Part shown: positions 14,097 through 17,021 of the stretch, one piece after another
Numbering within the stretch: the first letter of the stretch is position 1
Layout of the letters: every line of letters starts with the position of its first letter
Origin: F1-120-MAGs023 sp038228615
GTDB lineage: Bacteria; Actinomycetota; Acidimicrobiia; IMCC26256; PALSA-610
Assembly (NCBI GenBank): GCA_038228615.1
Contig: JBBRPC010000065.1
Location: 1 to 17,021, forward strand
Direction: 5' to 3'
Length of the DNA stretch: 17,021 nucleotides
Made by a program: the position numbers and the translations under genes
Notes under the pieces: model-generated
Told to the model about the DNA's origin: nothing
What the model saw: only the letters and a program-made list of their open reading frames with translations
Database searches by the model: none

Positions 14097-15686
14097 TCAT
14101 ACCGGTGGGTGTTCGTCTGCCATTTCCCGCAAGCGGTTCTTCAGCAGCTTGTCGAGCGTGCCAAGCGGGAACTCATCCACAAAATATGCGGCTCGCGGAA
14201 CTTTGAAATCGGCAAGCCTGGCGGCGCAGGTCGCGATGATCTGCTGCTCGAGGTCGGCGTCACCTGGAGCTGCTGGGCTCTTGATCACAAACGCGACCAC
14301 GACCTGATCGAGCCACTCATGTTGCTTTCCGACAATCGCAACTTGTCCGACCCCGGCGACGGTCGCAACGATTTCTTCAACCTCCTTCGCAGAGACGTTT
14401 TCACCACTGACTTTCAGGAGATCTTTGTCGCGCTCCTGATAAAAGACATTGCCGCCAGCACCCATGGTCACCATGTCGCCGGTCTTAAACCAGTCGTTCT
14501 CGAAGGCACTCTCGTTCGCCTCGGGGTTGTCGTAGTACTCGAGGAAGAGTTGAATTCCTCGCGTTCCGCGCATCCACAGTTCGCCAGGTTCGCCCTCACC
14601 GCAGAGCGCGCCGGTCTCTTTATGTACTACCGCAAGTTCGTACCCAGGAGTGACGCGACCCATCGAACGCGTCGGGAGTAGCTCGCGGGGTTTACCAGTA
14701 ACCGCGTGCGTCACAGTTTCGGTCATGCCATACGCGGCATACACCTGGATCCCGAACATGCGGTCGAGGTCGGGAAGGATCAGTCCGAACACGCCAATGC
14801 GAAGCGACGGGGCCGCCGGACGATCAGGCGCCCCAAGCGTTCCCATGCAAAAGGGCATCAGCGAAATATGGGTGATTTCGTTGCGATTCACGACATCCCA
14901 GAATCGACTCGTCGACCACTTCGGCATCAGCACCGCTGTCGCGCCGACACCAAGCACCGAGAAGAACGACCAACTCTGCGCGTTCACATGAAAGAACGGC
15001 AAATAGATGAGATACCGATCGTCGGGGCCGAGGTCGATGTTGCGAGGCCCGGTGCGGCTCGCCCAGATTGCATTCGCGTGCGTGTGCACAACGGCCTTGG
15101 GTTTGTTCGTCGTGCCCGAGGTAAACATGATCCCGAAGGGCAACATCGGATCGATCGGACGACCTTGCCATTCCCCACTCGCGTCGAACAACGAGCTGAA
15201 TGATTCGAGACCATGACCGAGTTCGCCAGGCGTCGCGGGTTCTCCTCCATTGTCGTCGGTAACAGCGATCCAGAGCAACGAAGCACCCGCGGCGGCGACG
15301 AGCGCTGCGTATTGCGGTTGGGTGATTGCGGCCACGCACTGCGCTTTGGTGACGAAGTATGCGACTTCTTCGGCAACGGATCGGGTGTTGGTTGTCACTC
15401 CAACCGCGCCAACGGTCGAACAGGCGAGCCAAGCCACCACCATCTCCGGGCAGTTGTCGGCATGAATCAATACCTTGTCGCCAACCGCAATCCCCCGATG
15501 CGCAAGCCCCGCTGCGAGCCGATGCACCTCGTCGTGGAGTTCGCGATATGTCCATTGCCGGCGCGCACCATCTCGCGGTTCCCATACCAGTGCCGGATGT
15601 TCTGGGCGACGTTCGGCCCAATGGGCAAGGAGCCACGGAATATCTTGGCCATGCATTTGGAAACGGGTGAGTGCGTCGCGGTCCAT
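14097..15686 (-). CDS. AMP-forming acyl-CoA synthetase, CaiC-like
   Basis: This 529-residue member of the acyl-adenylate-forming family activates a carboxylic acid with ATP and couples it to CoA. Motifs in order are the P-loop TSGTTNKPK at 189-197, YGMTE at 319-323, FKTGD at 400-404, and the catalytic lysine K513 in GTLDKLLK near the C-terminus. At that place most relatives read TGK; here the residue before lysine is Asp instead of Gly. The C-terminal half resembles crotonobetaine/carnitine-CoA ligases (CaiC), but the substrate is open. ATG 15686 is chosen because GGAG lies 9 bases upstream and the longer frame from 15809 would overlap the divergent LLM gene. Its promoter must lie in the 65-base spacer shared with that gene. 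It could handle a carboxylate produced by the nearby oxygenase pathway, although it is a separate transcription unit. Confidence 0.93.
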   Translation of the reverse strand: MDRDALTRFQMHGQDIPWLLAHWAERRPEHPALVWEPRDGARRQWTYRELHDEVHRLAAGLAHRGIAVGDKVLIHADNCPEMVVAWLACSTVGAVGVTTNTRSVAEEVAYFVTKAQCVAAITQPQYAALVAAAGASLLWIAVTDDNGGEPATPGELGHGLESFSSLFDASGEWQGRPIDPMLPFGIMFTSGTTNKPKAVVHTHANAIWASRTGPRNIDLGPDDRYLIYLPFFHVNAQSWSFFSVLGVGATAVLMPKWSTSRFWDVVNRNEITHISLMPFCMGTLGAPDRPAAPSLRIGVFGLILPDLDRMFGIQVYAAYGMTETVTHAVTGKPRELLPTRSMGRVTPGYELAVVHKETGALCGEGEPGELWMRGTRGIQLFLEYYDNPEANESAFENDWFKTGDMVTMGAGGNVFYQERDKDLLKVSGENVSAKEVEEIVATVAGVGQVAIVGKQHEWLDQVVVAFVIKSPAAPGDADLEQQIIATCAARLADFKVPRAAYFVDEFPLGTLDKLLKNRLREMADEHPPV

Positions 15687-15751
15687 CCCACCATTCTCCG
15701 CTGTCGCAGAGCCAGTGGTCGAGTTGTGGGTTGTGATGGTAGAAGTGGAGC

Positions 15752-16570
15752 ATGCGTTTCGGACTTGACATCGCTCAACAACGAATGCCGTGGAAGGAAA
15801 TCGTTGCACGCGCTCGATTTGCGGAGGAGCTCTCGTTCGATGGTGTGTGGGGCTTCGATCATTTCCAACCGATGTACGGCGACGGTCCTGGCGAATGCTT
15901 CGAGGGCAACACCACGCTCGCGGCGCTCAGCGGCGTCACTGATCGGGTACGTCTCGGACTGCTCGTGAGCGGTATGACCTACCGGCACCCGGCAGTCTTC
16001 GCGGCGGAGGCCATCACAATCGATCATGCATCGGGTGGGAGACTCGAATTGTCGTACGGCGCCGCGTGGTTCCAACAGGAACACACGGCACTCGGAATCC
16101 CATTCCCGGAACTACGAGACCGGATTGACGCGTTCGAAGACGCGGTACAGATCGTACGTGGGTTACTCACCACTGACGGCTTTACGTTTGAGGGACGTCA
16201 TTTCAGCGTGACCAAAGCAACGTTGCGACCGCGGCCGGTGCAAGTTCCACACCCCCCGATCTGGATCGGAGCATCCGGTGAGCGGAGAATGTTGCCAATC
16301 GCGGCACGTCACGCCGACGTGTGGCATTGCTTCGGACCGGTCGAGTATGTGGCTGCGAAATCGGAGCTGCTGACGGCATTTGCCGAAGGCGCTGGTCGTG
16401 ATCCTGCATTGATCGGGCGAGCCGCCTCCCTGTCACTCGAAGATGATGCCGACACGATTGCACGGACAATCGACGGATTCGCCTCCGCGGGTTTCGACTA
16501 CCTCGTGTGCGGCTGGCCTCCAGGAGGCCATGCGGCAGTCGAGACGTTCGCCCGCCGCCACGTCGCTTGA
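15752..16570 (+). CDS. LLM-class F420-type oxidoreductase
   Basis: This 272-residue luciferase-like TIM-barrel enzyme is of the type that uses coenzyme F420 (or flavin) for hydride transfer. Hallmarks are the start MRFGLDIAQQ, FDGVWGFDHF at 29-38, TTLAALSGVTDRVRLGLLVSG (54-74), YRHPAVFAAEAITIDHASGGRLELS (77-101), and YGAAWFQQEHTALGIPF, the usual GxGxGW...EH..G segment with some glycines replaced. Later PPIWIGASGERRML is also typical. The start at ATG 15752 agrees with the family N-terminus; a purine-rich AGAAGTGGAGC lies just before it. It is divergent from the acyl-CoA synthetase with 65 bases between. F420 use fits an actinobacterial host, but cofactor and substrate are family-level inference. 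Confidence 0.92.
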   Translation: MRFGLDIAQQRMPWKEIVARARFAEELSFDGVWGFDHFQPMYGDGPGECFEGNTTLAALSGVTDRVRLGLLVSGMTYRHPAVFAAEAITIDHASGGRLELSYGAAWFQQEHTALGIPFPELRDRIDAFEDAVQIVRGLLTTDGFTFEGRHFSVTKATLRPRPVQVPHPPIWIGASGERRMLPIAARHADVWHCFGPVEYVAAKSELLTAFAEGAGRDPALIGRAASLSLEDDADTIARTIDGFASAGFDYLVCGWPPGGHAAVETFARRHVA

Positions 16571-16662
16571 GTAGGCGCGCACCTCGCGGTGAGAACGTCA
16601 CACACAGCTTTGCATCGACGGCACTAGCGTCGTAGCAAACAATCAAGCGCAGAGGATGGCGA

Positions 16663-17021
16663 ATGACATCGCACGAACTGCTTCGTCTGCATGTACCAGA
16701 ACCGACCGGGCGACCGGGTCATGCCACCGATTTTTCGTATCTCCATTTGTCTCCAGCTGGGGCCGCGCGACGTCCACCCGTCGACACTCCTCCCATCGAT
16801 ACGAGTGACCTCGCTTACACGTTGGTGCGAGTGCTCGACGACGATGGCAACGCGGTCGGACCATGGGCACCGCAGGTCGACGCCGAACTGCTCCGGTTGG
16901 ACAGCCGGCTGCCCGGCCTGGACCCGACCGTCCGGGACGAGCTGGCCGATGCGGTCCGCCGCGCGGTGGACAAGGTGCTGCACGCACCGACCGTCCGGGT
17001 CAAGGAGCTGGCCGCGACCCC
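16663..17021 (+). CDS. Chimeric frame: BkdA1-type 2-oxoacid dehydrogenase E1 alpha N-terminus joined to HemA C-terminus (3' partial)
   Basis: ATG 16663 has GAGG 7 bases upstream and opens a frame running off the window. Residues 1-71 or so (LLRLHVPEPTGRPGHATDF, SYLHLSPAGAARRPPVD, DLAYTLVRVLDDDGNAVGPW) match the N-terminus of the branched-chain 2-oxoacid dehydrogenase E1 alpha subunit of the Pseudomonas BkdA1 type. That protein should continue into the thiamine-diphosphate domain. Instead, after VDAELLR, the frame reads LDSRLPGLDPTVRDELADAV and LHAPTVRVKELAA, which is the C-terminal dimerisation region of actinobacterial glutamyl-tRNA reductase (HemA). GC rises from about 61% to about 75% at the switch and codons become CGG/CTG/GTC-rich. 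A chimeric assembly is the likeliest explanation; a genuine gene fusion would have no obvious function. Confidence 0.8.
   Translation, partial: MTSHELLRLHVPEPTGRPGHATDFSYLHLSPAGAARRPPVDTPPIDTSDLAYTLVRVLDDDGNAVGPWAPQVDAELLRLDSRLPGLDPTVRDELADAVRRAVDKVLHAPTVRVKELAAT
16876..16896. other. Probable chimeric junction (bkdA1/hemA microhomology)
   Basis: The codons for Val-Asp-Ala-Glu-Leu-Leu-Arg at this place fit both the BkdA1-type protein and glutamyl-tRNA reductase, so two unrelated sequences could be joined here through a shared stretch of about 20 bases. Composition and protein identity change immediately after it. Confidence 0.7.

Noticed and set aside
15687..15809. Extended N-terminus of the acyl-CoA synthetase
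   Set aside because: The extension overlaps the divergent LLM gene start and has no family similarity; ATG 15686 has its own ribosome site.
16571..16662. Terminator between the LLM gene and the bkdA1-like frame
   Set aside because: Only short arms (CACC/GGTG and CGACG/CGTCG) without a T-run were seen, too weak to call.

Overview
This window looks like one moderately high-GC actinobacterial chromosome segment, perhaps from an uncultured Acidimicrobiia-like lineage. The basis is an F420-type luciferase-like enzyme, a GlnT/GMAS-type glutamine synthetase homologue, G/C-ending codons that are not extreme, and tight operons with clear GGAG ribosome sites. The lineage is inference. The last ~125 bases do not fit the rest: base composition jumps to about 75% GC by hand count, against about 61% in the preceding 215 bases, and the protein identity changes in mid-frame.

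Layout. Positions 2-2074 (+) hold the 3' end of a metallo-beta-lactamase-fold lactonase-like hydrolase and a complete allantoinase/hydantoinase-type amidohydrolase. Convergent to them, a ten-gene minus-strand cluster runs from 13474 down to 2093. In transcription order it is: a complete Rieske oxygenase alpha subunit; a second alpha-like subunit that lacks the Rieske domain; an unrecognised 185-residue protein; a creatininase-family amidohydrolase; a GlnT/GMAS-type glutamine synthetase homologue; an SDR dehydrogenase; then a complete peptide/nickel-family ABC importer (lipoprotein, fused double ATPase, DppC-like and DppB-like permeases). Most junctions are overlaps or gaps of a few bases. The largest gap, 86 bases before the lipoprotein gene, contains a small palindrome and may carry a second promoter. 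Divergent from the oxygenases is a small SRPBCC protein (13599-14084, +). It is convergent with a CaiC-like acyl-CoA synthetase (15686-14097, -), which is itself divergent from an LLM-class F420-type oxidoreductase (15752-16570, +). The window ends in the first ~75 residues of a BkdA1-type 2-oxoacid dehydrogenase E1 alpha that switches, in frame, to the C-terminus of glutamyl-tRNA reductase.

How the genes may work together (inference). The importer brings in a small nitrogen-containing molecule. The paired oxygenase hydroxylates or N/O-dealkylates it. The creatininase-family and allantoinase-like enzymes open C-N bonds, the glutamine synthetase homologue captures or activates an amine, and the SDR and acyl-CoA synthetase process the carbon skeleton. 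The substrate cannot be read from sequence, and no ferredoxin, reductase or regulator gene is present here.

Most notable observations: the translationally coupled Rieske/Rieske-less oxygenase pair, the bkdA1-hemA chimeric junction at the end (probably an assembly artefact), and several short in-frame tandem repeats inside otherwise ordinary enzyme genes.
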